Origin: an uncultured Clostridia bacterium
Lineage (GTDB): Bacteria; Bacillota; Clostridia; Christensenellales; Borkfalkiaceae
Direction of reading: 5' to 3'
NCBI GenBank assembly: GCA_934271265.1
Contig: CAKQRE010000036.1
Coordinates: 56,628-120,627, forward strand
Length of the DNA stretch: 64,000 nucleotides
The first letter of the stretch is position 1; each line of letters opens with the position of its first letter. Shown piece by piece: positions 1 through 9,429 of this stretch. The notes beneath the pieces are model-generated. The model saw only the letters and a list, made by a program, of their open reading frames with translations, did no database searches and had not been told where the DNA came from. Position numbers and translations under genes: made by a program.

Positions 1-3
1 TAT

Positions 4-20
4 CGTAGCACGGCGCTACG
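4..20. other. Short stem-loop at window edge
   Basis: CGTAGC and GCTACG flank a five-base loop. The rest of positions 1-162, downstream of the YfhO-type gene, holds no gene I can support. The hairpin lacks a T-run on either strand, so I do not call it a terminator. Confidence 0.3.
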
Positions 21-162
21 GTATGCTTATGCCCTCCCCTTTCCGCTCAGTCGAATCCGGAACACGCCCGAAATTCGCCGTTTAAAAGGCGAGATATATT
101 GTTTGAGTAAGAAATTTTCTTTCACCCGCACCCGAAGAAAAAACCGCTTTTACGGCAATCTG

Positions 163-2856
163 TCAGAATGCGGAAAAAAGGAAAACTGCCAAAGGGAAAA
201 CATAGAGAAGAAGAAAAGCAAACGCCCCCGCCCCATAGCAGACGTACCGACAGATACGTGGCATCTTCTCCCTGAGACCGACTTCTCCCTTATTACACTC
301 CGTATTCATATTATACATTATTTTCTTTCCGAAAGCAAGAAAAACGATCCATAAAATCATTCCGATTACGGAAATAGCGATCCCGGCGGCAAATCCTTGC
401 GGAATAAACGACAAAGATACCGTATTTTCGCCTTCGGAAAGCGGAACGGCGATCATATCTCCGAGTACCCGTTTCGTTTCGACTTTTTTGCCGTTTACCT
501 TAGCCCGATATCCCTTGTCATACGGAACGGAAAGCAGAAGATATTCGTTTGTTTCAGCCGCGATCTTCCCTTCGATCTTATTCCCGTTCACCTTGCAATG
601 TGCGGCTATCGCTTCGTTAACGAACGATTTTAACACCTCGTCTTTCTCGCCGAACACGGAGAAAGAAGCCCCGTAAAACTCTTTTAAAACAGTGATCTCA
701 ACGGTGATCGTTCTGTTCTCGAACGTTCCGAGATACAAAAAACCGTTCTTGCTCTGCGTGGGATAGGAAGACGTTACCGTAAGCCCGTTCACCCGGACGG
801 AAAACGAATCGTTGATATGCTGTTTCAACGCAGTGGTATAAAGGTCGAAACAATCGAAATAGAGTCGCTGTTTTCCGGTGACCTGAACGGTATAAAGGAT
901 CTTCCCGCGCGAGGAAAGATCGGAAAAGCGATACACGCCGTCTGTCTTCACGGCAGTCATACCGGAAACGACGGTCTCTTCAAACGGATAAATCTCGAGC
1001 AGGTCTTCTTTCCCTCCGACGGCTTTGAAAACCGATTGCACGATCTCCGCCCGCTCGCCCGAAAAACCGGCGGTAAGAACGCTTTCCGTAACAGCGATGC
1101 CGAGCGGCAGAGAATATTCGTTCCTACTGATATGCCAATTCGCAGCCGAATACAGCGCCGTAGAAGACGAACCGCTTCCCGCGACGTATTTCTGACAGAG
1201 AAGCGCGTCGGTAAATGCGGTACCTCCGTACTGTCCGACTTCCATCCAGTAAGACGAATACCCGAGAGACTTCATCATATTCATATATGCGCCGTTTGTA
1301 AGCGAAGTATAGTGACCGAGGCTGTTATATCCGAGCGCACCGATCGCATTGACGTCCGTCACCTTGGTTTTCAGCCCTACCCGGTAGAATTCGTCGTCAT
1401 CGATTTTATCAGCGATCGTAAACCGCTCGCGATAGGAGATATCGTCGTGCGCGGCGGATTCCATATACACGCGCGAAGAAAAGGAACATTCCCCGAACAC
1501 CGCGATCAGCAGAACGACACAGACAAAGGTTTTCTTTAAAAGTCCGAAGGAATACAGGATCCTTATTGCAACGGCAAACAGCAAAACGACGACGTAAACG
1601 GTCAATAAACCGTTGAACGAATCGGCGTTTCCCCATAGCGATTTTACATACCGCGTAAGAATATGAGAATGATTTTCAAAATAATTGTTCTGCCAAAGCA
1701 CGACGAAACAGCAGGCTATTACCGCAACTCCCCCGAGAACACAGGACAAAACGATATCTCTTCTCCCCGCGGAAACGCTTTTTCCCTCGCTCTCCTGCCC
1801 GCAACGGAAAATGTTTTCTCCCGCCACGATAAGTCCGAGAAAAATCGTAATGAAAGCATAACGGGACGGAAATGCCATATAGTTCCCCGTATGCCACATT
1901 TTATTGACGGGTTCCAGAATTAAAGGGATCGCCGTAAGGATCAGAAGAACGACATAAACCGATGATAACTGCGATCTCTTTCGCGCAAAGAAGAACGGAA
2001 GAACAATAGAAAGACAGAACACCGTCGGCAAAACCGTGGTGTAGGACGTGATCAGATTGCTGCTTTTTAAGTTATCGATCACAGACCCCGTTCTCGCCGA
2101 AGCCAGATACTGTATCGTAACCGGAATATACACGACAGCAGACATCAGCATCGCAACAAATGACCCGATAACGAACTTATAGGAAAACTTCTTATCTTTT
2201 TCCATCAATGCGGAAACGCCTGCGTACAGAAGCAGAAACATCACTACCATATAGCTGATGTAAAAACTGCACCACAGATTCAGAGACAAAGCCGCCGTAT
2301 ACAAAGCGAAACTCTTTCCCTCTTTCATCTTTTCAAGCCCGAGCATGATCACGGGAAACAGATACACGCAATCGAGCCATGAAAGGATCTGAAAATACAT
2401 GAGCACATAGCCGGAAAAGGAATACAGCACCGAAAACGCAAGGCTTAAAAGAAAATTCTTCTCTCCGAATTTATATTCAAAGAAAACGAAGGATAACCCG
2501 CCCGCAAGGATCATTTTCAGCATGACGAGAACGTTTACGAAAAGGCTCATATTCTCTTTTTCGACAAACGCTACAAGAAGATTGAGCGGGCTTGAGACGT
2601 AAAACATGTAAACGCCGTAAAAATTCATACCGCCGGCGTTTTCATAGCTGATAAAAAAGGATGACTTTCCGTTAAAAATATCCTTCAGATTGCACAGGAT
2701 CGGAATCACCTGCTGGTTCATATCGCACCAGCCGATCGATTTCGATCCGAAGGGATAAAGATCACCGCGCATCGCAACGAACAGAAAAACGAGAAAAACA
2801 CTCATCGGTGCGACGAAATAACGTGATATTTTTTTGAGGATCCCCAAACCTTTCAT
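163..2856 (-). CDS. YfhO-family multi-spanning membrane protein
   Basis: An 897-residue polytopic protein. A short cytoplasmic start is followed by a first membrane helix (about residues 14-30). The YfhO-type loop after it carries GDLYPFG and NQQVIPIL. About a dozen hydrophobic segments follow to residue ~480, then a large soluble domain (~490-800), and two or more helices close the C-terminus. YfhO proteins resemble GT-C glycosyltransferases, and some Firmicute members glycosylate lipoteichoic acid; the substrate here is not known. The start lies 10 bp after the smpB stop with GAGGG upstream, so it is probably the last gene of the secG-rnr-smpB operon. The family call is good; the enzymatic role is inference. 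Confidence 0.8.
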   Translation of the reverse strand: MKGLGILKKISRYFVAPMSVFLVFLFVAMRGDLYPFGSKSIGWCDMNQQVIPILCNLKDIFNGKSSFFISYENAGGMNFYGVYMFYVSSPLNLLVAFVEKENMSLFVNVLVMLKMILAGGLSFVFFEYKFGEKNFLLSLAFSVLYSFSGYVLMYFQILSWLDCVYLFPVIMLGLEKMKEGKSFALYTAALSLNLWCSFYISYMVVMFLLLYAGVSALMEKDKKFSYKFVIGSFVAMLMSAVVYIPVTIQYLASARTGSVIDNLKSSNLITSYTTVLPTVFCLSIVLPFFFARKRSQLSSVYVVLLILTAIPLILEPVNKMWHTGNYMAFPSRYAFITIFLGLIVAGENIFRCGQESEGKSVSAGRRDIVLSCVLGGVAVIACCFVVLWQNNYFENHSHILTRYVKSLWGNADSFNGLLTVYVVVLLFAVAIRILYSFGLLKKTFVCVVLLIAVFGECSFSSRVYMESAAHDDISYRERFTIADKIDDDEFYRVGLKTKVTDVNAIGALGYNSLGHYTSLTNGAYMNMMKSLGYSSYWMEVGQYGGTAFTDALLCQKYVAGSGSSSTALYSAANWHISRNEYSLPLGIAVTESVLTAGFSGERAEIVQSVFKAVGGKEDLLEIYPFEETVVSGMTAVKTDGVYRFSDLSSRGKILYTVQVTGKQRLYFDCFDLYTTALKQHINDSFSVRVNGLTVTSSYPTQSKNGFLYLGTFENRTITVEITVLKEFYGASFSVFGEKDEVLKSFVNEAIAAHCKVNGNKIEGKIAAETNEYLLLSVPYDKGYRAKVNGKKVETKRVLGDMIAVPLSEGENTVSLSFIPQGFAAGIAISVIGMILWIVFLAFGKKIMYNMNTECNKGEVGLREKMPRICRYVCYGAGAFAFLLLYVFPLAVFLFSAF

Positions 2857-2866
2857 TTCTGTTCCC

Positions 2867-3316
2867 TCACCGGTAATTTTTCAGTTCCCTTGCCGCCGAA
2901 CGATCGAGATCTTTTTCTTTCAGCGACTGCTTTTTATCATAAGTATGTTTTCCTTTGCAAAGCCCGAGTTCGGCTTTGATCAGAGCCTGTTTGTAATAAA
3001 GCTTCAAAGGGACGACCGTATAGCCTTTTTCCTGCATTTTTCCGAGTAATTTCGTGATCTCGCTCTTGTGCAGGAGAAGTCTCCTGTCCCGACGACTGTC
3101 CTTCACGTTGAAGCTGCCGCCTTTGTCGTAAACGGCAATATGCATTCCCTTGATCCACATTTCTCCGCGAAAAACGGAACAATATGCGTCCTTTAAACTG
3201 ACGTTCCCCGCACGGATCGATTTGACTTCCCCGCCGTCGAGAGAAATACCCGCCTCGAACTTATCTTCCACAAAATACTCAAAGTACGCTTCTCTGTTTT
3301 CTGCGATGATCTTCAT
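2867..3316 (-). CDS. smpB: SsrA-binding protein SmpB
   Basis: This 149-residue protein binds tmRNA and delivers it to stalled ribosomes during trans-translation. The family pattern is clear: an N-terminal beta-barrel with YFEYFVEDKFEAGI and GGEVKSIRAG, the stretch DRRLLLHKSEI, and a basic C-terminal tail (KKQSLKEKDLDRS) that folds in the decoding centre. I chose the ATG at 3316 because GGGAGAG sits five bases before it; a GTG six codons upstream overlaps that ribosome binding site. The first 38 bases overlap the 3' end of rnr, suggesting translational coupling. The rnr-smpB pairing is common in Firmicutes. No tmRNA gene was recognised in the window. Confidence 0.95.
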   Translation of the reverse strand: MKIIAENREAYFEYFVEDKFEAGISLDGGEVKSIRAGNVSLKDAYCSVFRGEMWIKGMHIAVYDKGGSFNVKDSRRDRRLLLHKSEITKLLGKMQEKGYTVVPLKLYYKQALIKAELGLCKGKHTYDKKQSLKEKDLDRSAARELKNYR

Positions 3317-5432
3317 GTTTCTCTCCCTTTTCACGTGTTTTGGACAAAATGATAAAATCTACCCGCCGCGTGGCGACGTCCGCTCCGAGCACGCCGATCC
3401 TCACCTTCTCTCCGAGGCGGAAACTGTGCTTTCCGGACGACAAGGTAAACGTTTTCTCGTCGAATTTATAATTACCGCGCGGCAGATTCTCAAGTCCCGT
3501 AAAACCTTCCACGGTATTGTCAAGCTCGCAGAAAACGCCGGAAGACGTAACGCCGCTGATCACGGCATCGAATTCCATGCCGGCTTTGTCTTTCATGTAA
3601 ATCGTCTTATAAAGGTCGTCCACCGTGCGTTCCGCTTCATCCGCAGCCCGTTCCTTTTCGGAAGACTGCAATGCGCTTTTCTGACATAAATCCCCGTATA
3701 AGTCGTTTATTTGACCTATTTTACCGTCAAGCAATGCCTTGATCACACGGTGCACCATAAGATCCGGGTATCTTCTGATCGGCGAAGTAAAGTGGCAGTA
3801 ACATTCGCTCGACAAGCCGAAATGTCCGAGATTCTCGGTTGTGTACTTTGCCTTCTGCATCGAACGGAGCATTACTTTGTTGATCACGGGAAAAGCCGGG
3901 GTGTCTTTCGTCTGATCGAGCACTGCGGAAAAATCGGACGGGCGGCAATTCTCCGCCTTCCATCTGACGTTCACGCCGAGAAGACGGATAAAATCGATAA
4001 ACGACTGCGCTTTTTCCGGCAAGGGTTTTTCGTGCACGCGATAAACAAAAGGCACTTCGAGAAAGCAAGCGTATTCCGCAATCGCTTCGTTTGCCGCAAC
4101 CATAAACTCCTCTATGATCTTGTATGCGTCCGGCGCGGTCCTGCGGGAAATGGAAATATTCCCGTTCTCTTCCGAGATCTCCGCTTCCTTCACGTCGAGA
4201 TTCACGCTTCCGCGACGGTCTCTTCTCGCGGTCAGAATTTCCTGCAATTCCTTCATGAGAAGGATCCTTTCCTTCATGTCGGGATACGCGGCAAGATAAG
4301 TTTCGTTTCCGTCCAGCATGCCCTGCACCTCGTTATAGGTCATACGGTGGGCGGAACGGATCGCCGATTTCGCGATCTTCTTATCCACGATCTCACCCTT
4401 TCCGTCGATCTCCATAATACAGGATAGGGTAAGTCTTGTCACGCCCTCGTTCAGAGAGCAGATCCCGTTGGAAAGCTGCTCGGGGAGCATCGGGATAACG
4501 CGATCGGGGAAATACACGCTTGTAGCGCGTTCGAAAGCTTCTTTGTCGATATTCCCGCCGACCTTTACGTAGTGCGAAACGTCCGCAATATGCACGCCGA
4601 GAATATAATGTCCGTTTCCCGTTTTTTCGATATCGACGGCGTCGTCAAAGTCGCGCGAGTGGTCTCCGTCGATCGTTACTATCTTTCTATTTCTCAGATC
4701 AAGCCTGCCTATAAGCTCGTTATCGTCCACTTCCTGCGGTATTTTTGCAACTTCCGCCATTGTTTTTGCAAGGAAGCTATCCCGATATCCGTACCCTTTG
4801 ATCAGCGAATTCTCCTCGGATTTCAGATCGTTGCTTCTTCCGATTATCTCCTTGATCTCTCCCTGCGGGTTATCGTGTGCGGGGAAACAGGTGATCTCGG
4901 CATACACCTTATCGCCGTTTTCGGCATGAAGAGAGTTTTTGAACGGGATACAGATATCCACGAAATAATTCTTATCGTCCGGTCGCACGTATCCGAACGT
5001 TTTCGCGCGGTAATAGGTACCGCAAAGCGTCGTGATCCCCCGGGAGAGTACGCGCACGACTTCCGCCTCGTCGTTCGACCCTCTTTGAGAAGGGACCCTG
5101 CGAGCCAGCACAACGTCTTTATGAAGAGCACCGTGGAGATTTCTGTTCGGAAGAAAACAATCCCCCACCGAGGGATCTTCCGCGATCAGAAAGGCAAATC
5201 CCCTTTCGTTCCCGCGAAGAACGCCTTTGATCAGCCCGGCGTCTTTTGCGGAGAGGATCGCGCCGTTTTCGATGACGATCTCACCCTCTTTTTCAAGCCG
5301 TTTCAGGATATCGCTTATCGCGTCCTTTTCAAACGCCGATCTGGCGTTCGTATAGGAAAACACTGCTCTTTTCCCTTTCCCGGATAAAGTCCCGTCGTTA
5401 AATTTTTCTTTGAGTTCCGTATATAAATTCAT
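3279..5432 (-). CDS. rnr: Ribonuclease R
   Basis: A 717-residue processive 3'-5' exoribonuclease that degrades structured RNA and works with SmpB-tmRNA on faulty mRNAs. Domains in order: an N-terminal helix-turn-helix-like region (1-60), cold-shock OB domains (~65-220), the RNB catalytic core with TIDGDHSRDFDDAVD (acidic metal ligands, about residues 255-270) and HFTSPIRRYPDLMVHR, then a C-terminal S1 domain (~625-700). The length is typical for Gram-positive RNase R; the long basic tail seen in proteobacterial forms is missing. It follows secG after a gap carrying a stem-loop, and its 3' end overlaps smpB. Confidence 0.96.
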   Translation of the reverse strand: MNLYTELKEKFNDGTLSGKGKRAVFSYTNARSAFEKDAISDILKRLEKEGEIVIENGAILSAKDAGLIKGVLRGNERGFAFLIAEDPSVGDCFLPNRNLHGALHKDVVLARRVPSQRGSNDEAEVVRVLSRGITTLCGTYYRAKTFGYVRPDDKNYFVDICIPFKNSLHAENGDKVYAEITCFPAHDNPQGEIKEIIGRSNDLKSEENSLIKGYGYRDSFLAKTMAEVAKIPQEVDDNELIGRLDLRNRKIVTIDGDHSRDFDDAVDIEKTGNGHYILGVHIADVSHYVKVGGNIDKEAFERATSVYFPDRVIPMLPEQLSNGICSLNEGVTRLTLSCIMEIDGKGEIVDKKIAKSAIRSAHRMTYNEVQGMLDGNETYLAAYPDMKERILLMKELQEILTARRDRRGSVNLDVKEAEISEENGNISISRRTAPDAYKIIEEFMVAANEAIAEYACFLEVPFVYRVHEKPLPEKAQSFIDFIRLLGVNVRWKAENCRPSDFSAVLDQTKDTPAFPVINKVMLRSMQKAKYTTENLGHFGLSSECYCHFTSPIRRYPDLMVHRVIKALLDGKIGQINDLYGDLCQKSALQSSEKERAADEAERTVDDLYKTIYMKDKAGMEFDAVISGVTSSGVFCELDNTVEGFTGLENLPRGNYKFDEKTFTLSSGKHSFRLGEKVRIGVLGADVATRRVDFIILSKTREKGEKHEDHRRKQRSVL

Positions 5433-5512
5433 TTTTGTTCCGTACCCGAATATATCGCAAGCCGAAACGGTCGGAATCGTATCGTATACCGATTGTTTCG
5501 GCTGAAATAGAA

Positions 5513-5564
5513 AAGAGGAGAACCGGATTTGCGCCGAGTCTCCTCTTCACGGGGGATAACCCCC
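5513..5564 (-). terminator. Stem-loops between secG and rnr, possible attenuator
   Basis: A 9-bp stem (5513-5521 with 5539-5547) reads AAGAGGAGA/TCTCCTCTT and is followed on the minus strand by TTTTC. A second small hairpin, GGGGG-ATAA-CCCCC, lies at 5551-5564. Both sit just after the secG stop. They could reduce read-through into rnr or mark an RNA processing site. The T-run is short, so full termination is doubtful. Confidence 0.45.
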
Positions 5565-5575
5565 GCACGTTTATT

Positions 5576-5866
5576 TCAGAAATTGCCCGAACGGAAAAGA
5601 ACCGCACAGAACGCGCACATAAACACAGCGAGAATGATCATCGAGATGACCGTAAGTTTTCTCAGCTTGCTTTCAAGCGTTTTGCCTTTGTTCTTTCCGT
5701 AGAAAGTTTCCTGTTGACCGCCGAGGGCGCTGATGCCGTTGGAATTGCTCGGCTGAATCATGATAACGATTATGAGGAAAAGAGCCAGAAGCGCGGCGAT
5801 CACCACGAGGGGGATGCAGATCGCTTCCATTAAGATCCAGTTCATAGCCAAAAGATTATTAAGCAT
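5576..5866 (-). CDS. secG: Preprotein translocase subunit SecG
   Basis: A 96-residue inner-membrane protein that joins SecY and SecE in the export channel and stimulates SecA-driven translocation. Two hydrophobic helices (about residues 15-37 and 70-92) flank a hydrophilic loop containing GISALGGQQETFYGKNKG. That glycine-rich loop is the SecG signature. It is slightly longer than the usual ~75 residues because of an N-terminal extension (MLNNLLAMNWILME); a start at the second methionine is possible. It leads the secG-rnr-smpB operon and has its own strong promoter about 40 bp upstream. Confidence 0.93.
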   Translation of the reverse strand: MLNNLLAMNWILMEAICIPLVVIAALLALFLIIVIMIQPSNSNGISALGGQQETFYGKNKGKTLESKLRKLTVISMIILAVFMCAFCAVLFRSGNF

Positions 5867-5905
5867 AAACCCGTTTTCTCCGTATTTTAAATTTTATCTT
5901 CGTTT

Positions 5906-5934
5906 ATTATAACACATTATTTCCCGATTGACAA
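5906..5934 (-). promoter_or_regulatory. Sigma-A promoter for secG-rnr-smpB
   Basis: On the minus strand TTGTCA (5934-5929) and TATAAT (5911-5906) are separated by exactly 17 bp. The predicted start of transcription is about 35 bases upstream of the secG ATG. Confidence 0.85.
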
Positions 5935-5997
5935 GCGTTTTCGGTAAATGTCCGGAAAACTTTCGTAAAAAGACGAAGTTATTCCTTCCTTACCCGC

Positions 5998-6876
5998 TTA
6001 ATCGAGAAGATCCTTCACCGCTTTTGCGTCCTGAGAAGTTTCATCCACGTCCTCAAGTTTGTTTGCCTTTTTCACTTTCACGTCGGAAAGTTTGAAATCT
6101 TTATAAACAAGGCTTCCGTCCGTCGTTTCCATTTTGACCTTGACGAGAAGTTTCAGCATGTTGTTGGAGATCACGATCGCCTTCCCTTCCGGGGTCTGCA
6201 CTTCGCTGCCGACCTTCGGCATGAGACGGAACGTTTCGCTGTAATGGGCGTTTTCGTATTCAAGACAGCACATCAATCTGCCGCAAAGCCCGCTTATTTT
6301 CGTCGGATTCAGAGAAAGCCCCTGCGTTTTCGCCATCTTTATGGTTACTTTACGGAAATCAGGCAGACAGCTCGCGCAGCAGCAAACCCTTCCGCAGGGC
6401 GCAATGCCGCCTAAGATCCTCGCTTCGTCCCGGATTCCGACTTGCCTTAATTCGATACGAATATGGAAAGCCGTTGCCAGATCGCGGACGAGTTCGCGAA
6501 AGTCGATCCTTCCCGCAGCGGTGAAGTAAAAAATGATCTTGCTGTTGTCGAATGTAAATTCCGCGTCGATCAGCTTCATCTTCAGCCCGCGCGCTTCGAT
6601 TTTTTCCGCGGCGATCCTCATAGCCGAAGGGACTTTGTCTTCGTTGCGCTTTACTTTTGCCTCGTCTTCCGCGGTCGCCCGCCTTGCGATCGGTTTCAGC
6701 GGCTGAACGATCTTATCGTCCTCTTCCTCTTTCGGTTCCATCACGACCTTGCCGTATTCGACCCCTCTCGCCGTTTCGACGATCACGCCGCTTCCCTTTT
6801 CGTAATTTTCCTCTCCTGGATCAAAATAATATATTTTGCCGGTATGCTTGAATTTTATTCCTACGACTTTTGCCAT
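5998..6876 (-). CDS. ricT: PSP1-domain protein RicT (YaaT)
   Basis: A 292-residue protein of the PSP1 family. In Bacillus, RicT/YaaT forms an Fe-S-containing complex with RicA and RicF that acts with RNase Y in mRNA maturation and affects Spo0A phosphorelay. The cysteine-rich core is plain: PCGRVCCCASC (about residues 150-160), then SGLCGRLMCCLEYE, matching the iron-sulphur ligands. The ATG at 6876 is supported by GAGGAG eight bases upstream; the reading frame stays open for another 98 codons but has no site. Its first 16 bases overlap the end of holB, the standard Firmicute arrangement. Confidence 0.93.
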   Translation of the reverse strand: MAKVVGIKFKHTGKIYYFDPGEENYEKGSGVIVETARGVEYGKVVMEPKEEEDDKIVQPLKPIARRATAEDEAKVKRNEDKVPSAMRIAAEKIEARGLKMKLIDAEFTFDNSKIIFYFTAAGRIDFRELVRDLATAFHIRIELRQVGIRDEARILGGIAPCGRVCCCASCLPDFRKVTIKMAKTQGLSLNPTKISGLCGRLMCCLEYENAHYSETFRLMPKVGSEVQTPEGKAIVISNNMLKLLVKVKMETTDGSLVYKDFKLSDVKVKKANKLEDVDETSQDAKAVKDLLD

Positions 6877-7799
6877 CTGTGTTTCTCCTCTAAAATTCCG
6901 AATAAGATCCCGTCTGCCGTCATCATTGCGTTCGAGTTGAAATTCAATGCTTTCTCCGCGTCGCCGAGCCTGTCGTTTATTCCGAGCAAAGCCCCCGCGG
7001 TGAATCCGTTCGCTGTCGCTTCCACGCTTCCCTGGGTCACGGATCTCAACAGCGCAAACACTTCCGTCCGCATCGCCGCGACAAAACCTTTCATATCGTT
7101 CTGATCGATCAGTCCTACGTATTTCACCACGTCGGACGAACGCGTCATCTCCGAAAGGATCCTTTTGCATAAGGCTACGTTTCTGTCCGCATTGTCTCCC
7201 GCATAATATGCCTCGGCTTTTCCTTCCGCTCCGCCGGACAGTGCGATCGCCCTGCGAAGTTTCTCTTCGTCCGGCATCAGATCTTTCAAGCCGTCAAACA
7301 ACGCTTTCTCTCCGAACGGGGGAATGTCGAGCCGTTTTACGCGTGATTTTACGGTGGGAAGTATGGTATAATCGGACGCGGCAACGAGAACGATGCACAC
7401 GTTCGCCGGCGGCTCTTCCAACGTTTTCAGCAGTTTATTCTGTGCCGCCGCTGTCATGCTTTCCGCATGCGCGAGAAGGAAAACCCTCGTTTTGTTTTCG
7501 ATCGGTTTATACGCAATGCGGGAAAGAAGATCGTCCACGTCGCCTGCAAGGATCTTATCCCCGCTTTCGGGGTAAAGGGTGCAGTCGGAATAAACGTTTT
7601 TTTCAATCAGTCTGCACGCGCGGCATTCGCCGCAACCCGTTCCGTTCTCGCATTGAATCGCCTTCGCGAAACTTTTCGCATACTCTTCCGCCTTGTCGCG
7701 ATCGGCGCAAACGATCAGATAGGCATGAGAGAGCGTCCCTCTTTTTAAATCGCCCGAAACGATCTTATAGGCGTTCGTTTGTTCGATAAGTTTGCTCAT
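6861..7799 (-). CDS. holB: DNA polymerase III subunit delta'
   Basis: A 312-residue clamp-loader subunit of the AAA+ fold. The delta' features are a short N-terminal SHAYLIV strand, a four-cysteine zinc module (CENGTGCGECRAC plus DC, about residues 50-75) and the sensor region LLKTLEEPPANVCIVLV with SRVKRLDIPPF. A functional Walker A is absent, as expected for delta'. It lies seven bases after tmk and overlaps ricT, so the four minus-strand genes from 9429 to 5998 are read as one unit. Confidence 0.95.
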   Translation of the reverse strand: MSKLIEQTNAYKIVSGDLKRGTLSHAYLIVCADRDKAEEYAKSFAKAIQCENGTGCGECRACRLIEKNVYSDCTLYPESGDKILAGDVDDLLSRIAYKPIENKTRVFLLAHAESMTAAAQNKLLKTLEEPPANVCIVLVAASDYTILPTVKSRVKRLDIPPFGEKALFDGLKDLMPDEEKLRRAIALSGGAEGKAEAYYAGDNADRNVALCKRILSEMTRSSDVVKYVGLIDQNDMKGFVAAMRTEVFALLRSVTQGSVEATANGFTAGALLGINDRLGDAEKALNFNSNAMMTADGILFGILEEKHRWQKS

Positions 7800-7805
7800 A
7801 AGCCG

Positions 7806-8441
7806 TTAAACTATTATTTTTTTATCTTTTAAGGTGTCGACGACGGAGCGGAAGACCTCCTCGGGCGTTTTTCTCGCGTCGATCTTTACGATCCTTTCCG
7901 GATAAAGATCCGCAAGACGAAGATAACCATCGTACACCCGCCGATGAAAATCGATACCGCTTTGTTCAAGTCGGTCGCCCTTATCCGCGCCGCCCTTTCT
8001 CGCAAATGCCTCGTCCGGGGAGATATCGAAAAACAACGTGAGATCGGGGATGCAGTCTCTCATTGCGACAACGTTGACCGATTGCACGAAATCGAGTCCG
8101 AGCCCTCGCGCGAATGCCTGATAAGCAAACGAAGAATCGATATAACGATCGCAAAGTACGATCTTGCCTTCCTTTCTTGCAGGCAGGATCTTTTCCCGTA
8201 TCAGCTGCGCGCGCGCCGCCGCATATAATAGAGCTTCCGTTTCGTCCGTCATTTCGGTATACGCGCCATTCAGAATAATGCGGCGGATATCTTCCGAAAT
8301 CTCTGTTCCGCCCGGTTCTCTCGTAAAGAAAAACTCCGTACCTTTCTCGTTCAGATAGTCTTTTAAAAGACTTATCTGCGTCGATTTTCCGGATCCTTCG
8401 CATCCCTCCAGAGAGACGAATGCACCCTTTTTATTCACCAT
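7806..8441 (-). CDS. tmk: Thymidylate kinase
   Basis: A 211-residue enzyme converting dTMP to dTDP with ATP. It carries the P-loop EGCEGSGKST (residues 12-21), the EPGGT substrate loop, DRYIDSSFAYQ (DR(Y/H) motif) and a LID-like stretch around RKGGADKGDRLE. The length is normal. The start codon overlaps the 3' end of the upstream unknown gene by 11 bases, pointing to coupled translation. Confidence 0.97.
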   Translation of the reverse strand: MVNKKGAFVSLEGCEGSGKSTQISLLKDYLNEKGTEFFFTREPGGTEISEDIRRIILNGAYTEMTDETEALLYAAARAQLIREKILPARKEGKIVLCDRYIDSSFAYQAFARGLGLDFVQSVNVVAMRDCIPDLTLFFDISPDEAFARKGGADKGDRLEQSGIDFHRRVYDGYLRLADLYPERIVKIDARKTPEEVFRSVVDTLKDKKIIV

Positions 8442-9429
8442 AATTCCCGAATTTCCTTAATGTGTGCGCTAAGAAAGATAAGGTTTCATACTGCATATCC
8501 GGCTGATACTGCGTGTAATCGAACACGGTAAGCACAAGTCCGTCCGTCGTAATCTTTCCTTCCTCATCGATCAGATACCACTGACTTTCCACTTCTTCAC
8601 TGCCGCCTTTCACCTTGGAAAGATCGATCCCGTAGGCTTTCGTATCTTTATATTTCACTTCGCCGCCTTCCGTTTCGCGGTACATTTTCGCGGTATACCA
8701 TAAAAAGTCGTTTTCCGTGCCCTTGGTTGTCTCGATCGCCTTAGTAATGTAAAGGTAGTTCTTGTAGATCGTTTCGATCCTTTCGATTTCTTTCTTCACG
8801 CCTTCGGCAATCTGCGCTTCCGTGCGATAGGTCTTTTTATAGTTGCGCGCGCTCCCGATGCGGTATTCCCGGAAATATTTTTCGATTTCGTTTTCATTCA
8901 CGGTATAAGTTCCGTCTCCGTTTTCGGTAATGAAACTTTTCGTGCAATACTCTCTCGCCGCGACAAGAAGATCGTCGATCGACTGCAAAATGCCGTTGTT
9001 GACAAGATACTGAACCTGCGCAACCGTCTCGATTTCCGCTTTTCCTTCTTCCTGTGCCTTTTTCAGATCGTTTCCGCCCCCGCTCAGGAACACGTCTCCC
9101 TCGTGAGTAGAAAGGCGAAGAGAGAGCATATACGAAGCCGAATACTGACCCGTAGAGGAAATCTCCGTTACCGAACGGGACAACACGTCGTAAGAAAAAG
9201 CGCCTTCGTTTTTCATATCTTCAAGATATTTTGCATTGGAAGAATCATTGGTCGTTTTGACCCCTTCATATACGACAAGATAGAAGTTTTCGCCGTCGGT
9301 ACAGCGCGTTGCCGTCATGGTAAAAAGAAGAGACCAGATGAAGATCGCCGCGATTACGACAATCAGAATCTTGATCCAATCGTAGCTCAGCATATTTCCG
9401 AGACGCTTTTTTGTTATTTTTAAGTCCAT
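8431..9429 (-). CDS. Unknown membrane-anchored extracytoplasmic protein
   Basis: I do not recognise this 332-residue protein. It has a short basic start (MDLKITKKRLG), one membrane helix (about residues 20-40, ILIVVIAAIFIWSLLFTM) and then a soluble region of ~290 residues, presumably outside the cell. There are no lipobox, cell-wall anchor or catalytic motifs that I can name. The soluble part alternates helical, charged stretches (EAQIAEGVKKEIERIETIYK) with strands, and carries one cysteine near the helix and one at YCTKS. I chose the ATG at 9429 because AAGGAG lies five bases before it. It is first in the tmk-holB-ricT unit and overlaps tmk by 11 bases. Confidence 0.75.
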   Translation of the reverse strand: MDLKITKKRLGNMLSYDWIKILIVVIAAIFIWSLLFTMTATRCTDGENFYLVVYEGVKTTNDSSNAKYLEDMKNEGAFSYDVLSRSVTEISSTGQYSASYMLSLRLSTHEGDVFLSGGGNDLKKAQEEGKAEIETVAQVQYLVNNGILQSIDDLLVAAREYCTKSFITENGDGTYTVNENEIEKYFREYRIGSARNYKKTYRTEAQIAEGVKKEIERIETIYKNYLYITKAIETTKGTENDFLWYTAKMYRETEGGEVKYKDTKAYGIDLSKVKGGSEEVESQWYLIDEEGKITTDGLVLTVFDYTQYQPDMQYETLSFLAHTLRKFGNYGE

